Positions 27,698 through 37,091 of a stretch of 64,000 bases of DNA are shown here, in pieces. A program made the position numbers and the translations under genes. The stretch's first letter is position 1. Every line of letters starts with the position of its first letter. The notes under the pieces are model-generated. The model searched no databases, had not been told where the DNA came from, and saw only the letters and a list, made by a program, of their open reading frames with translations. The stretch is from Nitrosospira sp. 56-18. Lineage in GTDB: Bacteria; Pseudomonadota; Gammaproteobacteria; Burkholderiales; Nitrosomonadaceae. The stretch lies in NCBI GenBank assembly GCA_001899235.1, contig MKVR01000019.1, forward strand, positions 1 to 64,000, given 5' to 3'.

Positions 27698-27979
27698 TCA
27701 TTTCCCGGCGGCATGGGCAACGACATGATTCCAGAAGGGGTTGGCGAAAATCAGGATCATGGAGACCACGAAACAGTATATGGCGAGCGACTCGATTATC
27801 GCCAGCCCGACGAACAGCGTCCGCGCGATCGTAGCAGATGCATCTGGCTGCTGCGCCAGCGAAGTAAGTGCCGTCGCCACCGCTTTTCCCTCCCCCAGCG
27901 CCGGTCCGATTACGCCAATGGCAATGGTCAGGCCAGCCGCCAGGATGGATACGGCCGCAATCAATGTGATGCTGTCCAT
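27698..27979 (-). CDS. atpE: N-ATPase c subunit (rotor ring)
   Basis: The 93-residue hairpin has two membrane helices. The first helix carries GVIGPALGEGKAVATAL with a Glu at the position of the Na+-binding Gln of Ilyobacter c, and the second carries FVGLAIIESLAIYCFV with the ion-binding Glu followed by Ser. The polar loop reads LAQQPDAS. A Glu in both helices and the ES pair are known from N-type c subunits; whether they carry Na+ or H+ has been argued both ways. GAGGAG lies eight bases before the ATG. Confidence 0.95.
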   Translation of the reverse strand: MDSITLIAAVSILAAGLTIAIGVIGPALGEGKAVATALTSLAQQPDASATIARTLFVGLAIIESLAIYCFVVSMILIFANPFWNHVVAHAAGK

Positions 27980-28055
27980 GCTTGCTCCTCAGGATGATTT
28001 CACGTTTATCGGTTCGCCTGCCAAATCCTCCCTGGCGCGCCCAGTCCCACAGCCT

Positions 28056-28760
28056 TCATGGTTCTCGTCGCGCCGCGTGCGGCTCTCTGCTGTCCTCATC
28101 GTCGGAAGTTGCCGCCGCGATATAAACCGTGGCCAGGATAGCGAAAATATAGGCCTGCACCATGCCCGTCAGCAGCGCCAGCGCACTCATGACAACCGGG
28201 AAAATGAACGGCGTGATGACCAGCAGAATCGCGAGAATCATTGTACCGCTCATCATGTTGCCGAACAGCCGCACGGCCAGCGCCAGGGTACGCGTAAACT
28301 CCGCCAGGATATTGAACGGCAGCAATAGCGGCACAGGCTTGAGATAGGACTGCAGATAACGGCGCCAGCCCTGTTTCCTGATGCCGTAAAATGGCACCGC
28401 GACAAACACGCAGATCGCCAGTGCGACAGTCGTGGAAAGCGATCCCGTGGGCGGCTCGTAGCCGGGAATGACGACAAAAAAGTTTGCCACGGCGACAAGG
28501 ATGAACAACGTGCCGAGAAACGGAAGATATATTCGAGGCTGGCGCAGGCCCACGTCGTTGATCTGTTTTTGTATCGTAATGACAATGGTCTCCAGCAGGC
28601 TCTGCCAGCGTGAACGCCCCAGCCTGGATGACAAGCGCGAGGTGATGGCTTTCGCGCCGCCTGTCAGCAGCAGCATCAGCGCCCAGGTGTAGACGATGGT
28701 GGCGTTGAGCTTGACGAAACCATGCTCCCAGAAAATGATGTGATCCGGGCTGAGATGCAT
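28056..28760 (-). CDS. atpB: N-ATPase a subunit
   Basis: The 234-residue membrane protein has about five to six helices. The essential stator arginine lies in TRTLALAVRLFGNMMSG, and the last helix shows MVQAYIFAILATVYIAAA. A conserved early segment is YLPFLGTLFILVAVANFFVVIPG. Subunit a guides ions to the c ring. The ATG directly abuts the atpR stop (TAGATG). Between its end and atpE lie 76 bp without a gene. The C-terminal tail DDEDSREPHAARREP is charged and may be lineage-specific. Confidence 0.95.
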   Translation of the reverse strand: MHLSPDHIIFWEHGFVKLNATIVYTWALMLLLTGGAKAITSRLSSRLGRSRWQSLLETIVITIQKQINDVGLRQPRIYLPFLGTLFILVAVANFFVVIPGYEPPTGSLSTTVALAICVFVAVPFYGIRKQGWRRYLQSYLKPVPLLLPFNILAEFTRTLALAVRLFGNMMSGTMILAILLVITPFIFPVVMSALALLTGMVQAYIFAILATVYIAAATSDDEDSREPHAARREP

Positions 28761-29096
28761 CTAGGGTTTCCCCTTCCCGTCAAGCCCGCTGCCCAGGGGG
28801 CTGGAAAAAGGCGCCGGAAGAAACCGTGTCGCCGCTCCCCTTGCCAGGAGGAATCCGAGCAAGGCGGCAAGCAGGATTTTCCAGCTATCGGCTGGCAATG
28901 CCAGCAGGGAATAAAACCCTGTGGCGACAATACCCGTACGCAGCAGCATGCTGCCTATGAACCACAGACCATGATAAGGAGATGCCAGACCTCGACGCAC
29001 CGTCCACCACAGGCCGCCAAAAAAAACTGCTCCCAACAGCACCCCCGCCACTGCGGCCAGCGCAAGCAACGGACTCAAGATATCGCTCATCGTCAT
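28761..29096 (-). CDS. atpR: N-ATPase-specific membrane subunit AtpR
   Basis: The 111-residue protein has three hydrophobic helices (LLALAAVAGVLLGAVFFGGLWW, a second at WFIGSMLLRTGIVATGFYSLLAL, a third at ILLAALLGFLLA). In N-ATPases AtpR is found only in these operons and is thought to contact the c ring during assembly through a conserved membrane arginine; here the candidate is in GSMLLRTG. Identity rests on position between atpQ and atpB plus this pattern. Confidence 0.85.
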   Translation of the reverse strand: MTMSDILSPLLALAAVAGVLLGAVFFGGLWWTVRRGLASPYHGLWFIGSMLLRTGIVATGFYSLLALPADSWKILLAALLGFLLARGAATRFLPAPFSSPLGSGLDGKGKP

Positions 29097-29166
29097 TCTT
29101 CCTCGTTATCTTCCTTGATCTCCCTATTTTCCGATGGTGCCCGCTATCCTGTTTTCTCTGTATCTG

Positions 29167-29637
29167 TCATTTCTTGTTTCCCCCCTTGCTTCTTCGAGTG
29201 CTCCCGCTTTCAGGCTTGCTTATCCCTTCCTGCTGCTCCCCAGCTTCCTGTCCATCCCTCCTGCGAGTGATGCGCTCCTCGCGGGCTACCCAGCACCAGG
29301 CATTCAAGCATCCGATGAGCAAACCGGCAAAAAGCAGCATGAGCGTCCATGAATGCTTCCCCGGGAATTGCTGATCCAGCCAGATTCCCAATGCCGCGCC
29401 AAGAAGCGTGGGAACGCTCACCCCCCAGCCTACCAGTCCCATCATGCCGAGCCCGGACCAGACAGTTTGCGCCTCCCGGTCCTGCGCCCGTCTCGCTTGC
29501 AGCTTGCGCGCGGCTTTCATTCCTATCCGGCGGCTGAATTCTGCTTCCCTCTCTTCCCCTTCTGTCCTTTCATGCTGGCGCCCTCGCCGCCTCTGCGCGT
29601 CTGGCTTTGCTCCCCGTTCGGCCGGCTCATCACTCAT
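29167..29637 (-). CDS. atpQ: N-ATPase-specific AtpQ (AtpZ/AtpI-like) membrane protein
   Basis: The 156-residue product has a very charged N-terminus (RRRGRQHERTEGEEREAEF), then two membrane helices (GLGMMGLVGWGVSVPTLLGA and SWTLMLLFAGLLIGCLNAW) with the linker GIWLDQQFPGKH between them, the pattern of AtpZ/AtpI-type assembly factors. AtpI-like proteins help to build the c ring or import Mg2+. The ATG at 29637 overlaps the atpC stop by eight bases; longer frames upstream lie inside atpC. The C-terminus is Arg/Gly/Ser rich. A 70-bp gap precedes atpR. Confidence 0.85.
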   Translation of the reverse strand: MSDEPAERGAKPDAQRRRGRQHERTEGEEREAEFSRRIGMKAARKLQARRAQDREAQTVWSGLGMMGLVGWGVSVPTLLGAALGIWLDQQFPGKHSWTLMLLFAGLLIGCLNAWCWVAREERITRRRDGQEAGEQQEGISKPESGSTRRSKGGNKK

Positions 29638-30019
29638 GTTGAATTTCCATGAAACGCCGGATGAAACCGCTTTCCAATCTCGCCATGACCTGGCGAACGC
29701 TGCGCGCCTGCTCGTCCAGTTCCTGGAATTCCCGGGACACCGTCTCATGCAGCACCTCCAGGTTGGCACCCGCCACCGCGTTGCGCGCCGATACCGTCAC
29801 CTGGGAGCCCGCCTTTACCAGGATGCCCTCATCCACCGCCACATATAACTCACTGTCCGCACGGGTCTCGAAGACCAGGATGCCCCGAACCAGGGCAGCC
29901 ACGCAATCCAGCCGGCGAGGCAGCAACCCCTGCGATCCGGCGGTGGTCTCGACCACGATGCGATTCACGCGTGTTTTTTCCATGAAAACACGAAAGGGCA
30001 GCAGTATCGTCAAATCCAT
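29630..30019 (-). CDS. atpC: N-ATPase epsilon subunit
   Basis: The 129-residue protein has an N-terminal beta-sandwich (LTILLPFRVFMEKTRVNRI, GSQGLLPRRLDCVAALVRGILVF, ELYVAVDEGILVKAGSQVTV) and a C-terminal helix pair (VLHETVSREFQELDEQARSVRQVMARLE). The beta domain matches ATP synthase epsilon. It links gamma to the c ring and in many enzymes inhibits ATP hydrolysis. MDLTILLP at 30019 is the best start; an ATG at 30067 would overlap atpD by 29 bases. Position second in the operon (D-C-) is the N-ATPase order, unlike the usual A-G-D-C. Confidence 0.88.
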   Translation of the reverse strand: MDLTILLPFRVFMEKTRVNRIVVETTAGSQGLLPRRLDCVAALVRGILVFETRADSELYVAVDEGILVKAGSQVTVSARNAVAGANLEVLHETVSREFQELDEQARSVRQVMARLESGFIRRFMEIQHE

Positions 30020-30038
30020 GCTGGCTGGCTCATGCCGC

Positions 30039-31544
<1,506 letters not shown>

Positions 31545-31545
31545 T

Positions 31546-31581
31546 CATGCAGAGCTTCTGCATGTCCTACTATCATAGTAG
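31546..31581. promoter_or_regulatory. Two adjacent perfect palindromes between atpD and the CDF gene
   Basis: CATGCAGA-GCT-TCTGCATG (31546-31564) and CTACTAT-C-ATAGTAG (31567-31581) are perfect dyads separated by two bases in the 109-bp divergent region. The second has the look of a regulator operator; the first could be an operator or a leader hairpin of the ATPase mRNA. No binding protein can be named from sequence. Confidence 0.5.
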
Positions 31582-31611
31582 CGTATCCCGCAAAACTTTT
31601 ATATTGAGCCG

Positions 31612-32523
31612 ATGCGGTTGCCCGATTCCCTTCGACGTTACGCCTGGTTGTCAGTTTCCACCGCCCTCGCGACGATTCTTCTCAAGAGCGTCGCCTGGTG
31701 GCTGACCGGCTCGGTCGGCCTTCTTTCAGATGCCCTCGAGTCTCTGGTCAATCTCGCCGGCGCCTTGATGGCACTGGCCATGCTCACGCTATCTGCAATA
31801 CCACCCGATGCAAATCACCCTTATGGCCATGGCAAGGCAGAGTATTTTTCCAGCGGCTTCGAAGGTTTCCTGGTTGTGCTGGCTGCGATCGGCATCTGTT
31901 ACGCTGCCGTGATTCGCCTGTTCAATCCGCGAATGCTAGAAGATGTCGGAGCCGGCCTGATCGTGTCGGTCATCGCATCCATGCTCAACCTCGCAACCGC
32001 CCGGATCTTGTTACGAGTGGGACGCACCCACCACTCGATAAGTCTCGAAGCGGATGCCCATCATTTACTCTCGGATGTATGGACATCGGCAGGGGTCATC
32101 CTGGGTGTTGGATCGGTTTTGCTGACGGGCTGGCTGTGGCTTGACCCGGTTATTGCCATCCTGGTTGCCGTTAACATCTTGCGAATAGGCTGGCAGTTGA
32201 TGCGCCGCTCGGTCGACGGCCTGATGGATGCCGCCTTGCCACCTGAAACCCTGCATGTCATCAAGGGGGTGCTGGATTCGTATCATGCGGAAGGGGTGGA
32301 TTTTCATGCGCTGCGCACGCGCCAGGCTGGAAAACAGGCGTTTGCGACAGTGAATATACTGGTGCCAGGCGATTGGACAGTGCAGAAGGGGCATGACTAT
32401 CTGTCGCGTATCGAATCTAACTTGCAGGCTGCAGTACCTTATTTGCACGTCACAACACATATGGAACCCCGGAATGAAGCGCGTGACGGCAAGATCAACA
32501 GATGTCAGGAAGAAGTTTTCTGA
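31612..32523 (+). CDS. Cation diffusion facilitator (FieF-like) metal exporter
   Basis: The 303-residue protein has six membrane helices and the CDF metal sites: LLSDALESLVNLAG in helix 2, HPYGHGKAEYFSSGFEG after it, and HHLLSDVWTSAGVI in helix 5 (H..D). The C-terminal cytosolic domain reads VDFHALRTRQAGKQAFATVNILVPGDWTV and ends with HVTTHMEPR. Members export Zn, Fe, Mn or Cd in exchange for protons. The exact metal is not decidable. The ATG at 31612 shares its promoter region with the N-ATPase operon. Confidence 0.9.
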   Translation: MRLPDSLRRYAWLSVSTALATILLKSVAWWLTGSVGLLSDALESLVNLAGALMALAMLTLSAIPPDANHPYGHGKAEYFSSGFEGFLVVLAAIGICYAAVIRLFNPRMLEDVGAGLIVSVIASMLNLATARILLRVGRTHHSISLEADAHHLLSDVWTSAGVILGVGSVLLTGWLWLDPVIAILVAVNILRIGWQLMRRSVDGLMDAALPPETLHVIKGVLDSYHAEGVDFHALRTRQAGKQAFATVNILVPGDWTVQKGHDYLSRIESNLQAAVPYLHVTTHMEPRNEARDGKINRCQEEVF

Positions 32524-32638
32524 ACCCACGAAGAAAGGCAGTCCGTTCCATCTGAACTAACAAACAAAACGGACTCTCTTTAGCCGCCGAGCGGATTCGG
32601 GTCCAAAGTCCCGCAAGCGGAAGTCTGGAATAACTGGT

Positions 32639-32657
32639 GTAAGCGGTGTCCGCTTAC
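32639..32657. other. Short perfect hairpin after the CDF gene
   Basis: GTAAGCGG (32639-32646) and CCGCTTAC (32650-32657) pair perfectly across a TGT loop. It lies 6 bp before the MITE-like element, and the local sequence repeats GCGG motifs. It could be a transcription end or a recognition site of the neighbouring mobile element. No T-tract follows. Confidence 0.45.
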
Positions 32658-32663
32658 ATTCAA

Positions 32664-32968
32664 GGAGGCGCTGAACAAATCCTCGCTGAGCGAGTTGCCG
32701 GTAAAATCGGGATGATCACAAGGCGCGCGACGCAGGCCGTAGCCGGGACTACGATGCCAGGGAGCGCAACGCCATGGCTCCCCGGAGCGTGGCCCGAGGG
32801 GCCCCGCGAAGCGGGGATCGGGCAGCGGAGGGGATGCTTCGACCGCACCACAGTTTTGTTGGAGCGCAGGCATCTCGCTACGGGGTCGCACCATTCGCGT
32901 CGTCGCCTTCGCGCATCCCATCCCGCAAACCCACCGCCGCGCCAGCGGAGATTTATTCAGCGCTTCCC
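32664..32968. mobile_element. 305-bp non-coding element with terminal inverted repeats
   Basis: The ends are imperfect inverted repeats of about 26 bp: GGAGGCGCTGAACAAATCCT at 32664 and, reading inward from 32968, GGGAAGCGCTGAATAAATCT. They share GCGCTGAA.AAATC and CGCTG. The inside is GC-rich and encodes no credible protein, so it resembles a MITE or a solo remnant of an insertion sequence. No transposase is present. The stretch 32524-33114 holds nothing else that I can support apart from the hairpin just before the element. Confidence 0.65.
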
Positions 32969-33114
32969 TAACTTTCATACCATATCACAGCATGTCAAAT
33001 AGTGGCTGAAGGCCTATCCTGTCTATCTTTCCCATAAATTAATCCATCCCTTTTCATGTCATCCCGCGTCATGTAATCTCACATTAATTCATCGCTGCTA
33101 TGGAATCGGAATGA

Positions 33115-33333
33115 TCGAGTAACAAGCATGCTTCCCAATGGTGCAATACGCTCAACATTTATATCTTTCCCGTGATTGGCAAGATCTACGTGCGTGATAT
33201 CGATCAATCCCATGTGATGCAGGTGCTGGAACCGATTTGGCTGACAAAAACAGGGACAATAAAGCGGTTGCGAGGACGGATCGAAAACGTACTGGACTGG
33301 ACACGGGAGCGCGGCTATCGCAGCTGCGAGTTC
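33115..33333 (+). pseudogene. Internal fragment of a P4-type integrase
   Basis: Frame translation gives NKHASQWCNTL, NIYIFPVIGKIYVRDIDQS, VMQVLEPIWLTKTGTIKRL and RGRIENVLDWTRERGYR, the core-binding domain of CP4/P4-type tyrosine integrases. There is no start, a TGA lies near 33115, and homology stops abruptly near 33330 at TGCGAGTTCGAATCCC. The catalytic domain is gone. It is a different lineage from the truncated integrase at 4547-5254. It marks an old integration near tRNA-Ser, 1.1 kb to the right. Confidence 0.8.
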
Positions 33334-33398
33334 GAATCCCAGCATCTCGCTCAAGTAGAAAAAGATAAGCTGAACCTTGGATATCAATTCTTTAAAAA

Positions 33399-34181
33399 AT
33401 GGAAGGGTATGCCGTGTTTGAAAATACTATCAAAGGGCGATTTTTTGCAAAGGCGTACTCACCCGATTCAAGCATTCTAAAACTCTCAAACGAGGATTAT
33501 CTAAAAAGGATATCCGAAGGAAAAGATATATATGTGACGCGGGCCCGTGTCTGGGCCGGTTACGATAAATGGACTACGCGTGAGGCCGCAAGCTTACTTT
33601 CTGGGCTCGTGCCTGCAGGAGATGATTCTGCAAAGTTTTTTCACAAATTTTGTTGGTCAGAAACAGAGAAGGATGAAAGTACAAATCCCTGTCGCTATAT
33701 AATTTTCAAAATATTTTCCCGGAATCGAGAGTGTGAAGAACATATCTTCGAAATATTGAAACGTTCGGATATGGGTGGTCAAGCAAGTCCCAGGAAATGG
33801 GCGGAATATGCAAAAACGAAAGGATGGCTACCTCATGCTGAATCCTTTGCTGATATCGATAATAGTCCGTTGCTCATTCTCCTGGAATCAACGGGCGGGA
33901 GTGCTCTCCTCCAATCATCGGAGAATGGACCACCAATTGCTCAACCGAAGCCTGATTCTCCTTATTCCACTGCATGGCTCAGTATCCAGAATCGCGCTAT
34001 CGCGCAATTTTTTAGTCCGCGACGGAATTTTGATGCCAAGAGCGAAGAAGTTGTGGAATGGATAATGGCGGAGACTGCCAAGGTCGGGCTAAAGGAATCT
34101 CGAAAGGTCGCAGAGGCGATTTTCACAATGATCAAGCCCGATGATCACGATCCTAAAAAGAAAAGGGGTAACCCTCTATAA
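33399..34181 (+). CDS. Orphan protein of unknown function in the tRNA-Ser island
   Basis: I do not recognise this 260-residue protein. It is soluble, with a N-terminal half rich in aromatic residues (ITSRxx-like VTRARVWAGYDKWTTREAA, LLSGLVPAGDDS) and a C-terminal helical region (WIMAETAKVGLKESRKVAEAIFTMI). WTTREAASLLSGL resembles the start of DNA-binding or anti-phage accessory proteins, but that is only a resemblance. Its base composition is more AT-rich than the surrounding genes, as expected for acquired DNA. It overlaps the tail of the integrase relic's reading frame. Start: ATG at 33399. Confidence 0.65.
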   Translation: MEGYAVFENTIKGRFFAKAYSPDSSILKLSNEDYLKRISEGKDIYVTRARVWAGYDKWTTREAASLLSGLVPAGDDSAKFFHKFCWSETEKDESTNPCRYIIFKIFSRNRECEEHIFEILKRSDMGGQASPRKWAEYAKTKGWLPHAESFADIDNSPLLILLESTGGSALLQSSENGPPIAQPKPDSPYSTAWLSIQNRAIAQFFSPRRNFDAKSEEVVEWIMAETAKVGLKESRKVAEAIFTMIKPDDHDPKKKRGNPL

Positions 34182-34444
34182 CAAGCCTCCATGCGGTTGT
34201 AGCCTAGAGTGAGGTTAGTCGTGAATTTCGGATACCGACGGTAACAGGTTAACTGCACTGCCATGGCGGAGGATGCCACCAGCAATGCTGATATGGCAAG
34301 AACGACTGGATCGCGTCGGGTGACCCTCAAAACCCAAGATGGCGAGCCAATGGGGAAAATGTCCAACGATCCAAGCTGCGAGTGGACTCACAAATGGATC
34401 TTTATTTAAAAAATACATATAACCAATAGCTTATAATGATAAAG
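34182..34444. other. Non-coding gap before tRNA-Ser
   Basis: No gene is seen here. The 13-mer CCGACGGTAACAG at 34236-34248 is identical to the complement of 5264-5276 beside the ssrA integrase, and is followed by GTTAAC. The rest shows no clear promoter, terminator or repeat. Confidence 0.4.
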
Positions 34445-34534
34445 TGGCGGAAGCGGTGAGATTCGAACTCACGGTAGAGTCACCCCTACGGCAGTTTTCA
34501 AGACTGCTGCCTTAAACCGCTCGGCCACGCTTCC
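34445..34534 (-). tRNA. tRNA-Ser (UGA)
   Basis: The minus strand reads GGAAGCGTGGCCGAGCGGTT at the 5' end, has the anticodon loop CTTGAAA (anticodon TGA), the long variable arm of a serine tRNA, the T-loop GAGTTCGAATC and ends GCTTCCGCCA with CCA encoded. The total is 90 nt. The region downstream of its 3' end (34444 to 33100) carries integrase debris and an orphan gene, the usual setting of an island inserted at a tRNA 3' end. Confidence 0.97.
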
Positions 34535-34553
34535 ATTTCCGCTGGGCCAGACA

Positions 34554-34792
34554 ATCCTAAATCCGGCAGTCGACCGCTTATTTCCAGTTTAGAACCATGA
34601 TCTAAAAGGATTTTCGCGATACTCGACGTCCACCTGCGTGGTGAGTTTCGCTACAGGGCGGATTATGCGATTTTTGCGCCACATGGCTGCGTTCCAACTC
34701 CTTGGAATGGAATAGCCATTCCGCGTCGCAGCACCTTGCCCTATACTCCAAAAACCGCACACTCCACTCTGTCCAATTACCGGATTTAGGAT
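34554..34792. mobile_element. MITE-like element, copy 1 (about 240 bp)
   Basis: The element is bounded by 13-bp perfect inverted repeats ATCCTAAATCCGG (34554-34566) and CCGGATTTAGGAT (34780-34792). Its inside is about 80 percent identical by eye to the second copy at 49863-50104, including TTAGAACCATGATC, TTTTCGCGATACTCGACG, the centre ACTCCTTGGAATGGAAT and AACCGCACACTCCA. It encodes no protein. Both copies sit in intergenic DNA. No transposase with these ends is present in the window. Confidence 0.8.
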
Positions 34793-34912
34793 AATACCTT
34801 TTCAACGGTCATTTTTCCAGCAAGACCCTTTTTCCAGTGTTGTTGTTATTGCAACTTTTCCCAAACCTGCGTAGTCTTATACTCTGTAAAGCAAATCAAC
34901 CAAGGAGACCTC

Positions 34913-35608
34913 ATGCAACCTGAACTACGGTATTCAAATTCGACGGCGCAAACCGGCCTTGCTGTCGTTCGCAATAAGGTCTTGCGCAATACTTACATGC
35001 TGCTCGGCTTGACCATGATTCCCACTATGATCGGAGCGATGATCGGGATGAGTACCAATTTTGCGTTCCTCGCCCAGGCGCCGATCATGGGACCGCTGGT
35101 AATGCTGGCTGTCATGATGGGCCTGCTATTCGGGGTGAGCGCCACGCGTAACAGCGCAATAGGGATTGGACTGCTGTTCCTGTTCACGTTCGTCGCGGGC
35201 TGGTGGCTTGGGCCGATGCTGCAATATGCGCTGCACCTCAGAAATGGCGCGCAACTGGTGGGAGTCGCTGCCGCTGGAACTGCCGCTATCTTCTTCACTC
35301 TGGCAACCATTGCGACGGTAACTAAAAAGGACTTCGGTTTCATGCAGAACTTCCTCTTCGTAGGACTGGTGCTGCTGATAATCGCATCCATCGCCAACCT
35401 GTTCTTTGCGGTGCCGGCAGCTTCGCTCGCCATCTCGGCGGTTGCGGTACTGCTGTTTTCCGGCTTTATCCTCTTCGATGTAAGCCGGATCGTCAACGGC
35501 GGGGAAACGAACTATGTAATGGCCACGATGGGTATCTACCTGAGCCTATACAACCTGTTCACCAGCCTGCTGCATCTGCTGCTGGCCTTTTCCGGTGAAA
35601 AGGACTAA
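34913..35608 (+). CDS. Bax inhibitor-1 (YccA/YbhL) family membrane protein
   Basis: The 231-residue protein has seven membrane helices and the BI-1 signature: VLRNTYMLLGLTMIPTMIGAMIG, FGVSATRNSAIG, TKKDFGFMQNFLFVGLVLLI and the last-helix loop LFDVSRIVNGGETNYVMATMGIYLSLYNLF with conserved Asp residues that act as pH/calcium switches in homologues. YccA binds and controls FtsH protease in E. coli. The N-terminal tail of about 20 residues resembles YccA-type proteins (RYSNSTAQTGLAVVRNKVLRNTY). AAGGAG is seven bases before the ATG. The MITE-like copy 1 lies upstream at 120 bp. Confidence 0.88.
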   Translation: MQPELRYSNSTAQTGLAVVRNKVLRNTYMLLGLTMIPTMIGAMIGMSTNFAFLAQAPIMGPLVMLAVMMGLLFGVSATRNSAIGIGLLFLFTFVAGWWLGPMLQYALHLRNGAQLVGVAAAGTAAIFFTLATIATVTKKDFGFMQNFLFVGLVLLIIASIANLFFAVPAASLAISAVAVLLFSGFILFDVSRIVNGGETNYVMATMGIYLSLYNLFTSLLHLLLAFSGEKD

Positions 35609-35650
35609 CCGACGCTCATAGATAGCAGCGAATAGCAAATCGATACATCG

Positions 35651-35677
35651 GGGCGGCCGGCAACAGCCGCCCTTTTT
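35651..35677. terminator. Terminator between the BI-1 gene and rlmD
   Basis: GGGCGGC (35651-35657) and GCCGCCC (35666-35672) pair with an eight-base loop, followed by five T. It serves the rightward BI-1 gene and faces the end of rlmD. Confidence 0.8.
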
Positions 35678-35702
35678 ATTTCCGCTTTTCCTCCAGCCTT
35701 TC

Positions 35703-37091
35703 TTATCCCGCCCTGGCTTGCTCAAACAGCGCAATGGATTCCACATGCGCGGTGTGCGGAAACATGTTGATCACTCCCGCCGCCTTCAGGGTGTATCCCT
35801 TCCTGTGGACCAGCACTCCCGCATCCCGCGCCAGCGTGGCCGGATTACAGGACACATACACGATGCGCCTCGGACTGGTATCTCCTTCTTCATCAATGGA
35901 GGTCGCCGCCGCGATTGCCCCCTCCCGGGGCGGGTCTATCAGCAATTTGTCGAAATGGCCCTGCTCCCGCATCCAGCCTTCCTTCACTTCGAAGAGATTG
36001 GCTTCGGCAAACTGTGCATTGGATGCAAGCCCGTTGCAGTCCGCATTTTCCCGCGCGCGCTGCAGCAGGGCCGTGCTGCCTTCATAACCAACCACCTGGG
36101 CGCCGCGTCGCGCTATCGGCAAGGTGAAATTGCCCAGGCCGCAAAACAGGTCTGCGATACGCTCGCCCGGTTGCGGGTTGAGCAGGCTCAGCACCCGCCT
36201 GACCAGCATGCGATTCATGGCCGGGTTGACCTGCGTGAATTCCGTGGGATGAAACGGCATGACAATATCGAATTCCGGCAGGATATAGCTTAATTCAGGC
36301 GCATTCTCGGGATAGAAAGGAAAGGCGCTCTGCGGCCCGCCAGGCTGGAGAAAGAACTGGATGCGATGCCGGTCGGCAAAATTTCTGAGGAGCGCTTCGT
36401 CTTCTGGAAGCAGCGGCTCCAGGATGCGCAATACCAATACGTCCACGTTCTCGCCAAGCGATACTTCGATTTGCGGCAGGCGTTCGCGTATGGATAAGCT
36501 GGCCACGAGCTGGCGCAACGGCATGATGAGATCAGACACACGGGGCGGGATGACTTCGCAACCCTGCATGTCAGCAACGAAACTGCTTCGCTTCTCATGG
36601 AATCCTACCAGCACCGCGTCCTTTTTCCTGACATAGCGGACGGACAACCGCGCCCGGTAGCGGTAGCCCCAGGCTTCGCCATGGACGGCGGGCAATATCA
36701 GTTCCGGCTCGACGCGTCCGATATGCCTGAGATTGTCTTCCAGGACACGTTGTTTTGACGCCACCTGTGCACGAACATCCAGATGCTGCATGCTGCAGCC
36801 GCCGCATAAGCCGAAGTACGAACACTGGGGGGAAACCCGCGCAAAGCTGGGCTTAAGTACTTGACCGACCTGCGCCAGCTCGAAACTGGCCTTTTTGCGG
36901 TAGGCGTTGTAAGTGACTATTTCACCAGGAAGCGCCCCTTCGATGAAAATTACTTTTCCATCGGCGTGGGCCACGCCGCGGCCTTCCTGATCGAGTGATT
37001 CCACTGTGACCGGGATGGCCCTCTCACGCGGAGGAAGGCATGTGTCCGCGGTTTTCGATAATTTCCGGCTGAATTTGCCTGCTATAGCCAT
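35703..37091 (-). CDS. rlmD: 23S rRNA (uracil-1939-C5)-methyltransferase
   Basis: The 462-residue protein has an N-terminal TRAM domain ([30 protein letters not shown]), an iron-sulphur cluster motif ([18 protein letters not shown], with a further Cys at QGCEVIPP), the SAM-binding [17 protein letters not shown], the [10 protein letters not shown] motif and the catalytic Cys in [15 protein letters not shown]. It ends DMFPHT-like ([18 protein letters not shown]), as in RlmD/RumA. The ATG at 37091 overlaps the end of the exonuclease gene by 10 bases; a GTG-like upstream start at 37112 is less likely. Confidence 0.94.
   Translation of the reverse strand: MAIAGKFSRKLSKTADTCLPPRERAIPVTVESLDQEGRGVAHADGKVIFIEGALPGEIVTYNAYRKKASFELAQVGQVLKPSFARVSPQCSYFGLCGGCSMQHLDVRAQVASKQRVLEDNLRHIGRVEPELILPAVHGEAWGYRYRARLSVRYVRKKDAVLVGFHEKRSSFVADMQGCEVIPPRVSDLIMPLRQLVASLSIRERLPQIEVSLGENVDVLVLRILEPLLPEDEALLRNFADRHRIQFFLQPGGPQSAFPFYPENAPELSYILPEFDIVMPFHPTEFTQVNPAMNRMLVRRVLSLLNPQPGERIADLFCGLGNFTLPIARRGAQVVGYEGSTALLQRARENADCNGLASNAQFAEANLFEVKEGWMREQGHFDKLLIDPPREGAIAAATSIDEEGDTSPRRIVYVSCNPATLARDAGVLVHRKGYTLKAAGVINMFPHTAHVESIALFEQARAG

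Noticed and set aside
33328-33340. A second tRNA or attachment site at GAGTTCGAATCCC
   Set aside because: Only the T-loop resembles a tRNA; the flanking stem does not pair, and its orientation is opposite to tRNA-Ser, so it cannot be a direct att repeat of that gene.
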